Shown in pieces: positions 1 through 6,951 of a DNA stretch of 14,618 nucleotides. The DNA comes from Muribaculaceae bacterium. Lineage in GTDB: Bacteria; Bacteroidota; Bacteroidia; Bacteroidales; Muribaculaceae. The translations under genes were made by a program, and so were the position numbers. Under the pieces are notes generated by a model. The model was not told the DNA's origin. It saw only the letters and a program-made list of their open reading frames with translations, and did not search any database. The stretch lies in the NCBI GenBank assembly GCA_009775375.1, contig VSPO01000088.1:1-14618 (forward strand), written 5' to 3'. The first letter of the stretch is position 1. Each line of letters begins with the position of its first letter.

Positions 1-1
1 G

Positions 2-73
2 TAGCCGATCCGGGACTCGAACCCGAGTCTCCACCGTGAGAGGGTGGCGTGCTAACCGCTACACTAATCGGCC
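2..73 (-). tRNA. tRNA-Glu, anticodon CTC
   Basis: On the minus strand the sequence folds as a complete cloverleaf. It has a 7-bp acceptor stem (GGCCGAT with ATCGGCT, one G-T at the top), a 4-bp D stem and a 5-bp anticodon stem CCACC/GGTGG enclosing the loop CTCTCAC. A T arm with loop TTCGAGT follows. The anticodon is CTC, reading the glutamate codon GAG. The discriminator is A at position 2. The next base is C, and the window edge prevents telling whether CCA is encoded. Its own promoter lies at 134-165. Confidence 0.95.
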
Positions 74-80
74 GGTTAAA

Positions 81-117
81 AAATGTCGGGAATCAAAAGG
101 GAATGTTCCCGGCATTT
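81..117 (-). terminator. terminator-like hairpin in the tRNA-Glu leader
   Basis: Arms 81-92 and 106-117 form a 12-bp stem with one wobble (AAATGCCGGGAA with TTCCCGACATTT on the minus strand) and a 13-nt loop. Read on the minus strand the stem runs into a T6 tract, which looks like an intrinsic terminator. It lies between the predicted tRNA promoter and the tRNA 5' end, so it could be an attenuator, a stop for rpsP read-through or a processing site. On the plus strand it is followed by the T-rich TTTCTTTGTTTT, so it may also stop antisense transcription. Confidence 0.5.
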
Positions 118-133
118 CTTTGTTTTGACAGTG

Positions 134-165
134 CAAAGTTACGAATAAAAACTCGACTTTGCAAA
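134..165 (-). promoter_or_regulatory. tRNA-Glu promoter
   Basis: The minus strand shows TTTG (162-165), a 20-nt spacer and TAACTTTG (134-141), matching the Bacteroidetes sigma-ABfr consensus. The predicted start is near 127, giving a leader of about 54 nt before the tRNA. The sequence after the -7 box resembles that of the tRNA-Met and rpsP promoters. Confidence 0.75.
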
Positions 166-218
166 TTTTTCCGCATTAAAATATGCAGGAAATGAGATTC
201 GTTCTGAATGCCAGGCTA

Positions 219-761
219 TTACTCAGCAGCTGCGGGAGCTTCTTCAGCGTTGGCCTCAGCCTCGTGGGCTTCCTTAGCGGCAGCCTCTTCAGCAGCGAGT
301 TTTTCAGCTTTCTTTTTAGCCACAGCCTCGCCTTTGATTCTGTTTTTCTCAGCCTCGGCATCGAAGCGAGCTTTAGCATCTTCAGCAGCCTTAGCATCTT
401 TCTTAGCCTGCAAAGCGTTGGCTTCTTTGTCGCGAGCCTGCTTCCAAGCATCGAAACGACGTTGAGCCTCCTCTTCGTTGAAAGCGCCTTTCTTAACGCC
501 ACCACGAAGGTGCTTCATAAGCATAACGCCCTCTTTGGAGAGGATTGAACGAACAGTGTCGGTGGGTTGAGCACCGACTTCCACCCAATACAAAGCACGG
601 TCGAAGTCTAAACTTATTGTAGCAGGATTAGTGTTCGGATTATAGGAACCTATCCTTTCAATAAATCTACCATCTCGTGGTGCCCTGCTATCGGCGACTA
701 CAATAGGATAGTAAGCGTAGCCTTTGCGGCCATGACGCTGCAATCTGATTTTTGTTGCCAT
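219..761 (-). CDS. rpsP: 30S ribosomal protein S16 with long charged C-terminal tail
   Basis: This is a small-subunit ribosomal protein that binds 16S rRNA early in 30S assembly. The 180-aa product begins MATKIRLQRHGRKGYAYY, and residues 1-82 carry the S16 signature, including the ADSRAPRDGRFIERIG stretch. Residues from about 90 to 180 form a low-complexity Ala/Lys/Glu-rich tail, probably helical or coiled. S16 of other phyla is only about 80-90 aa, and a tail of this kind is usual in Bacteroidetes. The frame is open upstream to 1055, but that extension runs through the promoter and into prfA antisense, so the ATG at 759-761 at the family's normal N terminus was chosen. The gene is transcribed divergently from prfA. 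Confidence 0.96.
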   Translation of the reverse strand: MATKIRLQRHGRKGYAYYPIVVADSRAPRDGRFIERIGSYNPNTNPATISLDFDRALYWVEVGAQPTDTVRSILSKEGVMLMKHLRGGVKKGAFNEEEAQRRFDAWKQARDKEANALQAKKDAKAAEDAKARFDAEAEKNRIKGEAVAKKKAEKLAAEEAAAKEAHEAEANAEEAPAAAE

Positions 762-847
762 AAAAAAACTTGCCGTATTGTTGTTTAGGAAATTAATAAT
801 TGCAACTCCGTCCGGTCCGGCATGACCGATTTTCGGTTTTGCGGTTG

Positions 848-879
848 CAAAGTTAGCTCTTTTTTTGCTAACGAGCAAT
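848..879 (-). promoter_or_regulatory. rpsP promoter
   Basis: The minus strand carries ATTG (876-879), a 20-nt spacer and TAACTTTG (848-855). The predicted start is near 841, giving a leader of about 80 nt. The leader contains a small CGGTC/GACCG hairpin (813-828). Sequence after the -7 box (GCAACCGCAAAAC) resembles the two tRNA promoters of this window. Confidence 0.65.
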
Positions 880-897
880 AAATTCGCGTATATTTTG

Positions 898-905
898 TAA
901 TTTTG
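898..905 (+). promoter_or_regulatory. prfA promoter, -7 element
   Basis: TAATTTTG matches the Bacteroidetes -7 consensus 61 nt upstream of the prfA start codon. No good -33 element is seen at the usual spacing. The site lies about 20 bp from the divergent rpsP promoter, so the two probably share one control region. Confidence 0.5.
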
Positions 906-966
906 CAGGGAAAAAGTCCCCGTATTCATATGTCGAAATAATTTAGGGGGAGAAAAAACAACGCAA

Positions 967-2076
967 ATGGAGGAAAATACCCTATTGAGCCGGCTCGACG
1001 GGCTCGACATAAGATTTGAAGAGGTGGCAACGCTCATCACCGATCCGTCGGTCATATCGGATCAAAAGCGCTACGTCAAGCTGACAAAAGAATATCACGA
1101 CCTTGAGACACTTCTATCCGCCACGCGAGACTATAAGAGTCTGCTGTCGGCCATAGCCGAGGCCAAGCAATTGATTTCGTCGGAAGAGGATGCAGAATTG
1201 AAGGCAATGGCCCGCGAGGAACTTGAGGCGGCAGAGACGAGGTTGCCTGAAGCTGAGCTAAGGATAAAGATGCTGCTCGTTCCGGCAGACCCTGAGGATG
1301 CGAAGAATGCCGTCGTGGAGATAAGAGGCGGCACAGGAGGAGATGAGGCCGCATTGTTTGCCGGAGATCTCTTCCGGATGTACCAGAAATTCGCCGAGCG
1401 CAAAGGTTGGGGATTTGAAGTGACATCCGCCAGCCCCGGAGCATCCGGAGGCTACAAGGAGATTTGCATCAACATTGCCGGAGACGGAGTGTATGGCGTC
1501 ATGAAGTATGAAAGCGGAGTCCACAGGGTTCAGCGAGTGCCTGCCACCGAGACTCAGGGAAGGGTGCATACTTCTGCTGCGACCGTGGCCGTCTTGCCGG
1601 AAGCGGAAGAATTCGACGTGGAAATCAATGAAGGCGCCATAAAATGGGATACTTTCCGATCCGGAGGCGCCGGCGGTCAGAATGTCAACAAGGTGGAATC
1701 CGGGGTAAGGCTCCGTTACGTATGGAAGAATCCCATTACGGGAGTGGAGGACGAGATCTTGATAGAATGCACCGAGACCCGCGACCAGCCGAAGAACAAG
1801 GAACGAGCCTTGTCGAGGCTACGTACCTATATATATAGCAGGGAACGGGAGAAATATCTTTCAGACATTGCCCAAAGGCGGAAGACACTTGTCTCGACAG
1901 GCGACAGGTCGGCAAAAATACGCACGTATAATTTCCCGCAGGGTCGCATGACCGATCATAGGATTAATTACACCGTCTATAATCTTGCGGCATTCATGGA
2001 CGGGGATATCCAAGAATGTATCGACAGGCTTACCATCGCCGAGAACACAGAAAGAATGAAGGAGGCGAGTCTCTGA
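967..2076 (+). CDS. prfA: peptide chain release factor 1 (RF1)
   Basis: RF1 recognises UAA and UAG in the ribosomal A site and triggers release of the finished protein. The 369-aa product is close to the usual 360. It contains the peptidyl-tRNA hydrolysis motif GGQ at 236-238 within RSGGAGGQNVNKVES. The stop-codon recognition tripeptide is PAT (192-194, in RVPATETQGR), the PxT form of RF1 rather than the SPF form of RF2. The GGTGGDEAALFAGDLFRMY block at 121-139 is also typical of the family. The ATG at 967 follows an A-rich leader with no Shine-Dalgarno site, normal for the phylum. The gene ends 3 nt before the convergent murB fusion gene. Confidence 0.97.
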   Translation: MEENTLLSRLDGLDIRFEEVATLITDPSVISDQKRYVKLTKEYHDLETLLSATRDYKSLLSAIAEAKQLISSEEDAELKAMAREELEAAETRLPEAELRIKMLLVPADPEDAKNAVVEIRGGTGGDEAALFAGDLFRMYQKFAERKGWGFEVTSASPGASGGYKEICINIAGDGVYGVMKYESGVHRVQRVPATETQGRVHTSAATVAVLPEAEEFDVEINEGAIKWDTFRSGGAGGQNVNKVESGVRLRYVWKNPITGVEDEILIECTETRDQPKNKERALSRLRTYIYSREREKYLSDIAQRRKTLVSTGDRSAKIRTYNFPQGRMTDHRINYTVYNLAAFMDGDIQECIDRLTIAENTERMKEASL

Positions 2077-2079
2077 CCG

Positions 2080-3861
2080 TCAACTAACCTTAATTGTCAT
2101 CCCATCGTAGGCCGGATGGATATGTGGCCCGAAGCGATATTCCAGTTCATGATGGAATCCCGCTTCATGGTTGAAATGGGTCAGGTAGGTCTCTTCGGGG
2201 CAAATCCTGCCAATCAAATCGATGGCTTCGTCGAAGGAGAGATGGGCAAAGTGATGCTTTGGGCGCAGCGCATTCAAGATCAGGACCTTCAATCCTTTAA
2301 GTTTTTCAATCTCCTCTTCCGGTATGGTCTTGGCGTCAGTGATGTAGGCAAAATCGCCAATCCTGTATCCCAGAATGGGCAATTTTCCATGCAGCACGGA
2401 AATGGGCGTGACTTTCAATCCATTAATGAAGAAAGGACGGTCGCCAACCTCGTGCATGTCGAAAGTGGGCACGCCGGGATAGGGGTGTTCGCGGAAGCAA
2501 TAGTCAAGACGATGATGGAGGTCGGAATTGACGTCTGCCTTAAGGTAGACAGGCATTTCGTGCATCCCGCAGAATGGGCGAAGGTCGTCGAATCCGCCCA
2601 CGTGGTCGTAATGGCTATGTGTTATGAGGACGGCATCAATGTCGGAGATGTCGTTGGCAAGAGCCTGCGACCTAAAATCCGGAGAGGGGTCAATAAGAAT
2701 ATTCATGCCATGAGTCTTGACTAAGACAGAGGCTCTTGTGCGTTTGTCTTTCTTGAAAGGAGAGCGACATATGTCGCATCCGCAGCCCACTTCCGGCACG
2801 CCCTTTGACGTGCCACTTCCCAGCACCGTGACAGAGATGTCGGTGTCAATGTAGTTTACTTCCGGATGAAGGATGACCCCCATTTTTCTGTTTACGGTAG
2901 AAATTATCTTATCGGCCAACTCAGTCACGTCGCGAGAGGAAGCATGTCCGTCGTTGGCAATTACGAGGCATTGTTTAGGGTATACGTAGGCTCCTCCAAT
3001 CTTGGCTCCCTTAAGACCCGAATGCTCTATAAGCCATCCCGCCGGCACTTTCACGCTATCATCCCCGGCATTATAGCATGGGATGCCGGGGTTTGCCTTA
3101 AGCATCTCCTGCTCGTAGAAATAGCGGTTGACAATCGGATTCTTGAAGAAACTTCCGACACTCCCAATCTCTGCGGGATCGGGGAGTTTGGAATTGCGAA
3201 TCCTAATCACCTCTGTGGCAGTCTCAGCTATTGTAGGTGTGTGGCCAAGTCGGGATTCGAGCTCTCTCAGTGGACCGTACTCAAGATTCTCAGCCACGGC
3301 AGACGGGCGCAGACGGAAACTTACACGCAGCACGTAGTATCGTCCTTTCCATTCATGTTTGAAGCGGCTGTCGCGATATGCGAACTCACAATCCTTATTG
3401 GTCAGCACCCTAACTTCCCCGGTGGCTGTGTCGAAACATTCCACATTGTGGATAATATCCTTGGCCTCAACTCCATATGCCCCTATGTTTTGGACGGGTG
3501 ATGCCCCGACCTCCCCGGGAATCCCGGCAAGATTCTCCATGCCTGCGAGCCCCTCGCCAACACACCAATCGACAAGGTCGGCCCATTTTTCTCCGGCTCC
3601 CGCTATTACAAACGCCGTCTCGCTATCCTTATCATAGCGCGAGATGCCTTTTATGGCGGAATGGAGCACAAGGCCATCGAAGTCGGAAACGAAAAGGAGG
3701 TTGCTTCCTCCTCCAATGTGAAGCACTTCATTATCAGAGAATTCCGGGGAGCGCGAAATTTTCACCAATTCTTTTAAAGAGGAATACTCGGCAAACAGCT
3801 TTGCCTTGGCAGGGATATGGAAAGACGTCAGCCCTGAGAGGTCTTTATTATATTCAAACAT
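2080..3861 (-). CDS. murB: MurB fused to a PhnP-like metallo-beta-lactamase-fold hydrolase
   Basis: The single 593-aa ORF has two parts. Residues 1-338 are UDP-N-acetylenolpyruvoylglucosamine reductase (MurB), the FAD- and NADPH-dependent enzyme making UDP-MurNAc for peptidoglycan. Visible features are GGGSNLL, GIPGEVGASPVQNIGAYG (flavin binding), YRDSRF, GSVGSFFKNP (Ser proton donor) and the closing HPEVN with the catalytic Glu. These fit the type I enzyme. Residues 339-593 form a metallo-beta-lactamase-fold domain. It has a CxCxxC site (C360, C362, C365) like the structural zinc site of PhnP, HSHYDH at 415-420, then downstream His and Asp ligands (LHGK, TDAK, HFNHEAG). No stop or ATG lies at the junction (about 2827-2850). 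A GTG at 2824-2826 could in principle start the second domain. The two are commonly separate neighbours, so this is a true fusion, a lost stop codon or a sequencing error. The hydrolase substrate is unknown. The gene lies 36 nt downstream of the lipoprotein gene. Confidence 0.92.
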   Translation of the reverse strand: MFEYNKDLSGLTSFHIPAKAKLFAEYSSLKELVKISRSPEFSDNEVLHIGGGSNLLFVSDFDGLVLHSAIKGISRYDKDSETAFVIAGAGEKWADLVDWCVGEGLAGMENLAGIPGEVGASPVQNIGAYGVEAKDIIHNVECFDTATGEVRVLTNKDCEFAYRDSRFKHEWKGRYYVLRVSFRLRPSAVAENLEYGPLRELESRLGHTPTIAETATEVIRIRNSKLPDPAEIGSVGSFFKNPIVNRYFYEQEMLKANPGIPCYNAGDDSVKVPAGWLIEHSGLKGAKIGGAYVYPKQCLVIANDGHASSRDVTELADKIISTVNRKMGVILHPEVNYIDTDISVTVLGSGTSKGVPEVGCGCDICRSPFKKDKRTRASVLVKTHGMNILIDPSPDFRSQALANDISDIDAVLITHSHYDHVGGFDDLRPFCGMHEMPVYLKADVNSDLHHRLDYCFREHPYPGVPTFDMHEVGDRPFFINGLKVTPISVLHGKLPILGYRIGDFAYITDAKTIPEEEIEKLKGLKVLILNALRPKHHFAHLSFDEAIDLIGRICPEETYLTHFNHEAGFHHELEYRFGPHIHPAYDGMTIKVS

Positions 3862-3897
3862 AAGGGAAAATGAGAATTGAACTTAAAAAGGAGTGAT

Positions 3898-4869
3898 TCA
3901 AAGCCGAAATCGGGTCAGCAACCCGTCTTCGAACCATAGCACGCTGCCATCGGAATAATGCCAGAGGTCGAGCGTCTGGGTATAGTCATGTCCGGAATCG
4001 ACTTCAGTGGGATTTCCCAAAGAAAGCTTGCATTCAAGTTTTGTCATTCCGACGGCCAGTCGGCCGTTGCTGATGAGTCGCCAGGTTTCATCGCTGACAG
4101 AGGGATATTTGTCTCTGAAATTCGAGATTGAGAATATGTTGGAGAAAGAACGGCTCTCCTTGCCAGAATTGCCGAAATTCAACATTGCCCAAGCCTGTTT
4201 ACCCGACTCGTCGACGAAACAGACCTTCAAAGGAAAGGCGATAGAACCGGGCTTGACATCAGAGACCGTGACCTCGACATATTTTTTTCCTGAAATACGA
4301 TTGCCTGCAGAGTCATACCAAAGCGGAGACTTAATCCATAGTTTCTTTCCGTCGAGGAGCGCCCGCGCTGAAAGAATCATGCTTTCGTCGATTAGCATAG
4401 GAATTTGGTCGCTAAAGACTTGGGATTCAGCTTCGTCGAGAGACTTGCCCGAATTAAATTTCAGATTGGAGCCTTCGCAATCAAAAACGAGGACTGCATT
4501 GAAAGTGCCGTCGGGCATTATTTTGGATTCGATATCTTGAAAACTCAAGGTTTTGCCCCCTATGGCGGCTTGCTCCGGATCGACTGGAAGACCTTCCTGT
4601 TCGAAAATCAGGAGAGTTTTGTTGTCGGCCGCGATGAATTTCTTCCCCTTTTCCCAGGATTTTAAAGGTATGCCTGCGACGGGGCGGAAGAACTCCTCTT
4701 CGGGAGAAGGCATGATCGCTTTCTTATCATCTTTGGAAAGGGATATCTTTTGAGTGCCCTCAATGCCGGTGAAGCATGAAGACAGGGACAGCGAAGCTAT
4801 CAGGGCGGCCGCAATAAAAATACACCGGAAGCAAATGGCCGGGCTATGTATGAAATAATATTTTTTCAA
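3898..4869 (-). CDS. lipoprotein of unknown function with BamE/SmpA-like C terminus
   Basis: The product is 323 aa. It starts with basic residues, then a hydrophobic segment (about 17-30) and the lipobox LSSC with Cys32, so it is a predicted envelope lipoprotein. I do not recognise the middle region. The last 55 residues hold GRLAVGMTKLECKLSLGNPTEV followed by a Trp/Tyr-rich strand region. This resembles the small repeat of BamE/SmpA-type proteins (G-M-T-x-x-E-x-x-x-x-L-G-x-P), so a similar fold there is plausible but unproven. The start is TTG (4867-4869); an in-frame stop lies 12 nt upstream and no ATG precedes the signal peptide. A strong promoter lies at 4924-4954. It is first in a two-gene operon with the murB fusion gene, hinting at an envelope role. 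Confidence 0.8.
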   Translation of the reverse strand: MKKYYFIHSPAICFRCIFIAAALIASLSLSSCFTGIEGTQKISLSKDDKKAIMPSPEEEFFRPVAGIPLKSWEKGKKFIAADNKTLLIFEQEGLPVDPEQAAIGGKTLSFQDIESKIMPDGTFNAVLVFDCEGSNLKFNSGKSLDEAESQVFSDQIPMLIDESMILSARALLDGKKLWIKSPLWYDSAGNRISGKKYVEVTVSDVKPGSIAFPLKVCFVDESGKQAWAMLNFGNSGKESRSFSNIFSISNFRDKYPSVSDETWRLISNGRLAVGMTKLECKLSLGNPTEVDSGHDYTQTLDLWHYSDGSVLWFEDGLLTRFRL

Positions 4870-4923
4870 AACGTAGAAAGGTTATAATATGGCTATCCCA
4901 AACGGGGCAGCCTTAACGGGATA

Positions 4924-4954
4924 CAAAATTATGAAAAAAATCCGTGGCTGCAAA
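4924..4954 (-). promoter_or_regulatory. promoter of the lipoprotein-murB operon
   Basis: On the minus strand TTTG (4951-4954), a 19-nt spacer and TAATTTTG (4924-4931) form a perfect consensus. Predicted start is near 4917, about 48 nt before the TTG start codon. Confidence 0.75.
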
Positions 4955-5045
4955 ACCCGGCAGGATTTGGATTCGGTTGATTGGTCGCTCCGGAGGCATG
5001 AATTCACTGTTTTGATGTGAATTTGAATCTTTTTAACTTAAAAAG

Positions 5046-5077
5046 ATTGCTTATTGTCGGCTGAGTTAGTAATTTTG
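5046..5077 (+). promoter_or_regulatory. nhaC promoter
   Basis: ATTG (5046-5049), a 20-nt spacer and TAATTTTG (5070-5077) match the Bacteroidetes consensus. The leader to the start codon is about 40 nt. The promoter is divergent from the lipoprotein-murB operon promoter, and the two -33 elements are about 90 bp apart. Confidence 0.7.
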
Positions 5078-5125
5078 CGTTCCGAATGATTGAGAGAAAC
5101 CGGACTTCCGTCCGACTATTAGAAA

Positions 5126-6583
5126 ATGATGGAAATGACAGAAAATAACAGAAACGATAACTTGGTGGCCAAAGGGCCGAAATTCGGATATTCAATAATA
5201 CCTATAATCTTCCTGCTCCTGACGCTTGTCGGCCTGATAGCGATAGAGGGGGCGTCGTCGATTTCCGATTTGGGGCCATACGTGCTTCTTTCATCAGCGG
5301 CCATATGTGTGGCTCTATCCATAGGCCACATAAGGAAGAACCCGCGTAAATTCAAAGAGGGTCTTAAATTAAGCGCTCGGCAGATACTTCCCGCCATACC
5401 GATATTGGTGTTTATAGCATTGTTGTCTACGACATGGATGCTTGGCGGCATCGTCCCGACATTCATTCATTACGGTTTGCAATTTCTTAATCCTACATTC
5501 TTTCTCGTGACCGTCTGCGGAGTCTGCGCCTGCATATCAGTGCTTACGGGCAGCTCATGGACCACAATCGCCACGATAGGCGTAGCCTTTATGGGCATAG
5601 GCGAAATCATGGGTTATAGCGCGGCATGGATTGCCGGGGCAGTCATTTCCGGGGCTTATTTCGGCGATAAAGTATCACCGTTGAGCGACACGACGGTAGT
5701 GGCATCGAGTTGTTGCGGGGTTGACTTGTTTACCCATATCCGGTTTCTGCTTCTGACTGCGGGGCCGTCGATGGCGATAGCTTTTGGAGTGTTTCTCGGA
5801 GAGGGAATCTTCAGGGATACGGCGTCAATCGCGCAAGACAGCAGCGGCATGATGGACAGCCTGCACGCTACATTTGTAGTCACCCCCTGGGTATTGGCCG
5901 TGCCGGTCGTCACGGTGGCAATGATAGCCATGCGTGTCAACACGGTGCTGACACTTGCCGTCAGTGCGGTGCTTGGAGGCGTGGCAATGATGATATTTCA
6001 GCCGCAGATGTCGATGAACGAAGGCTTTCTCAGGTCGTTGTGGAGTGGAGCGGAATTCACGACAGAAGATGAAGGATTCAACTCATTGGTGTCGACATCC
6101 GGGATGTTGGGTATGTTGCCCACCATATTTCTTGTATTGAGCGCGATGGTGTTCGGCGGCTGCATGATAGGGACGGGTATGCTCCGAAGCATATCGACTA
6201 CCATCTCTTCGCGGCTTAAAAGCAGAGGAGGCGTGGTAGGGGTCAGTATAGGAAGCGGATTGCTGCTCAATGGCTTCACCGCCGACCAATATCTTTCTTT
6301 GATAATCGGGGCGAACATGTATAAGAATCTATATGAGCGTATAGGCTTGCCTGCGAAAATGCTCAGCCGGAGCCTTGAGGACTCAATATCAGTCACATCC
6401 GTGCTGATTCCATGGAATTCATGCGGGCTTACCCAATCTGCAGTGCTTGGAGTATCCACGCTGACGTATCTGCCATATTGTGTCTTCAATTATGTGTCGC
6501 CATTGATGTCATTATTGATGTCGTCGGGAGTGTTGGCTCTCCGGAAGAGAGTCATCCATAGATTTCGCAGGGCAGTCGGCTGA
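5126..6583 (+). CDS. nhaC: Na+/H+ antiporter, NhaC family
   Basis: This inner-membrane secondary transporter is predicted to exchange internal Na+ for protons in pH and salt homeostasis. The 485-aa product is hydrophobic with about 11-12 membrane segments. It has the NhaC-family signature SGAYFGDKVSPLSDTTVVAS at 175-194 and the TGSSWTTIATIGVAF segment at 141-155. A late segment, LEDSISVTSVLIPWNSCG, is also typical. Three in-frame ATGs lie close together (5126, 5129, 5135) and cannot be told apart by sequence; the first is used. Some family members exchange other substrates such as malate and lactate, so the exact substrate is inferred. The gene appears to be transcribed alone; a tRNA with its own promoter follows. 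Confidence 0.9.
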   Translation: MMEMTENNRNDNLVAKGPKFGYSIIPIIFLLLTLVGLIAIEGASSISDLGPYVLLSSAAICVALSIGHIRKNPRKFKEGLKLSARQILPAIPILVFIALLSTTWMLGGIVPTFIHYGLQFLNPTFFLVTVCGVCACISVLTGSSWTTIATIGVAFMGIGEIMGYSAAWIAGAVISGAYFGDKVSPLSDTTVVASSCCGVDLFTHIRFLLLTAGPSMAIAFGVFLGEGIFRDTASIAQDSSGMMDSLHATFVVTPWVLAVPVVTVAMIAMRVNTVLTLAVSAVLGGVAMMIFQPQMSMNEGFLRSLWSGAEFTTEDEGFNSLVSTSGMLGMLPTIFLVLSAMVFGGCMIGTGMLRSISTTISSRLKSRGGVVGVSIGSGLLLNGFTADQYLSLIIGANMYKNLYERIGLPAKMLSRSLEDSISVTSVLIPWNSCGLTQSAVLGVSTLTYLPYCVFNYVSPLMSLLMSSGVLALRKRVIHRFRRAVG

Positions 6584-6589
6584 AAAATG

Positions 6590-6606
6590 TCAATTCTTGG
6601 AATTGA
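6590..6606 (+). repeat. short inverted repeat just after nhaC
   Basis: TCAATTC and GAATTGA form a perfect 7-bp dyad around TTG, 6 nt after the nhaC stop codon. It is AT-rich and has no T tract, so it is at best a weak terminator or an mRNA 3'-end structure. Confidence 0.35.
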
Positions 6607-6678
6607 TTGCATATCAGAAAGATGAAATAATTTTAAAGGAAATGGAGAAAAATAAATTGAGAAAAAGTGGGCAAAAGT

Positions 6679-6709
6679 TTTGTGGAATCAAAAATAATGT
6701 CTAACTTTG
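6679..6709 (+). promoter_or_regulatory. tRNA-Met promoter
   Basis: TTTG (6679-6682), a 19-nt spacer and TAACTTTG (6702-6709) form a perfect Bacteroidetes promoter. The predicted start is about 6716, 23 nt before the tRNA. The initial region GCACTCGCAAAAC resembles those of the tRNA-Glu and rpsP promoters. Confidence 0.8.
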
Positions 6710-6738
6710 CACTCGCAAAACGGAAAGATAATCCGGAT

Positions 6739-6812
6739 GGCGGGATAGCTCAGTTGGTTAGAGCGTCGGATTCATAACCCGGAGGTCCCGAGTTCAATTC
6801 TCGGTCCCGCTA
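6739..6812 (+). tRNA. tRNA-Met, anticodon CAT
   Basis: A full cloverleaf is seen. The acceptor stem is GGCGGGA with TCCCGCT, the D arm GCTC/GAGC, the anticodon loop TTCATAA, and the T loop TTCAATT between CCGAG and CTCGG. The anticodon is CAT. The paired first acceptor position argues against an initiator tRNA. Elongator Met is the likely identity, but a lysidine-modified Ile2 tRNA cannot be excluded by eye. One A-C mismatch closes the anticodon loop. CCA is not encoded. Confidence 0.93.
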
Positions 6813-6817
6813 CAGAA

Positions 6818-6856
6818 GACGGTCGGCATAAGAATGCCGGCCGTCAAATTTTTTTT
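6818..6856 (+). terminator. intrinsic terminator of tRNA-Met
   Basis: A 12-bp GC-rich stem with one G-T pair (GACGGTCGGCAT with ATGCCGGCCGTC, loop AAGA) at 6818-6845 is followed by AAA and T8. It begins 5 nt after the tRNA and is a textbook rho-independent terminator. Confidence 0.9.
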
Positions 6857-6951
6857 GCGTATATTTAACTTTTTTATGACAAAAATTGTTAAATAATGAA
6901 GAACAGGCAACTTCATTGAATCAACAATAAACAGCAAAAAAACGAGAACGT

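Noticed and set aside
813..828. CGGTC/GACCG hairpin in the rpsP leader as a ribosomal protein autoregulatory site
   Set aside because: Only 5 bp, and no known S16 leader motif is recognised, so it is mentioned but not called.
762..1055. Upstream extension of the rpsP reading frame to 278 aa
   Set aside because: The extra 98 codons cross the rpsP promoter and run antisense to prfA, and S16 proteins start at MATKIRLQ.
2866..3501. Plus-strand ORF of 211 codons inside murB
   Set aside because: It is antisense to a well-conserved MurB domain and its translation resembles no known family.
4007..4540. Plus-strand ORF of 177 codons inside the lipoprotein gene
   Set aside because: The minus-strand frame has a signal peptide, lipobox and promoter; this one has none of these.
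5998..6489. Minus-strand ORF of 163 codons inside nhaC
   Set aside because: It is a frame shadow of a conserved membrane protein and has no promoter.
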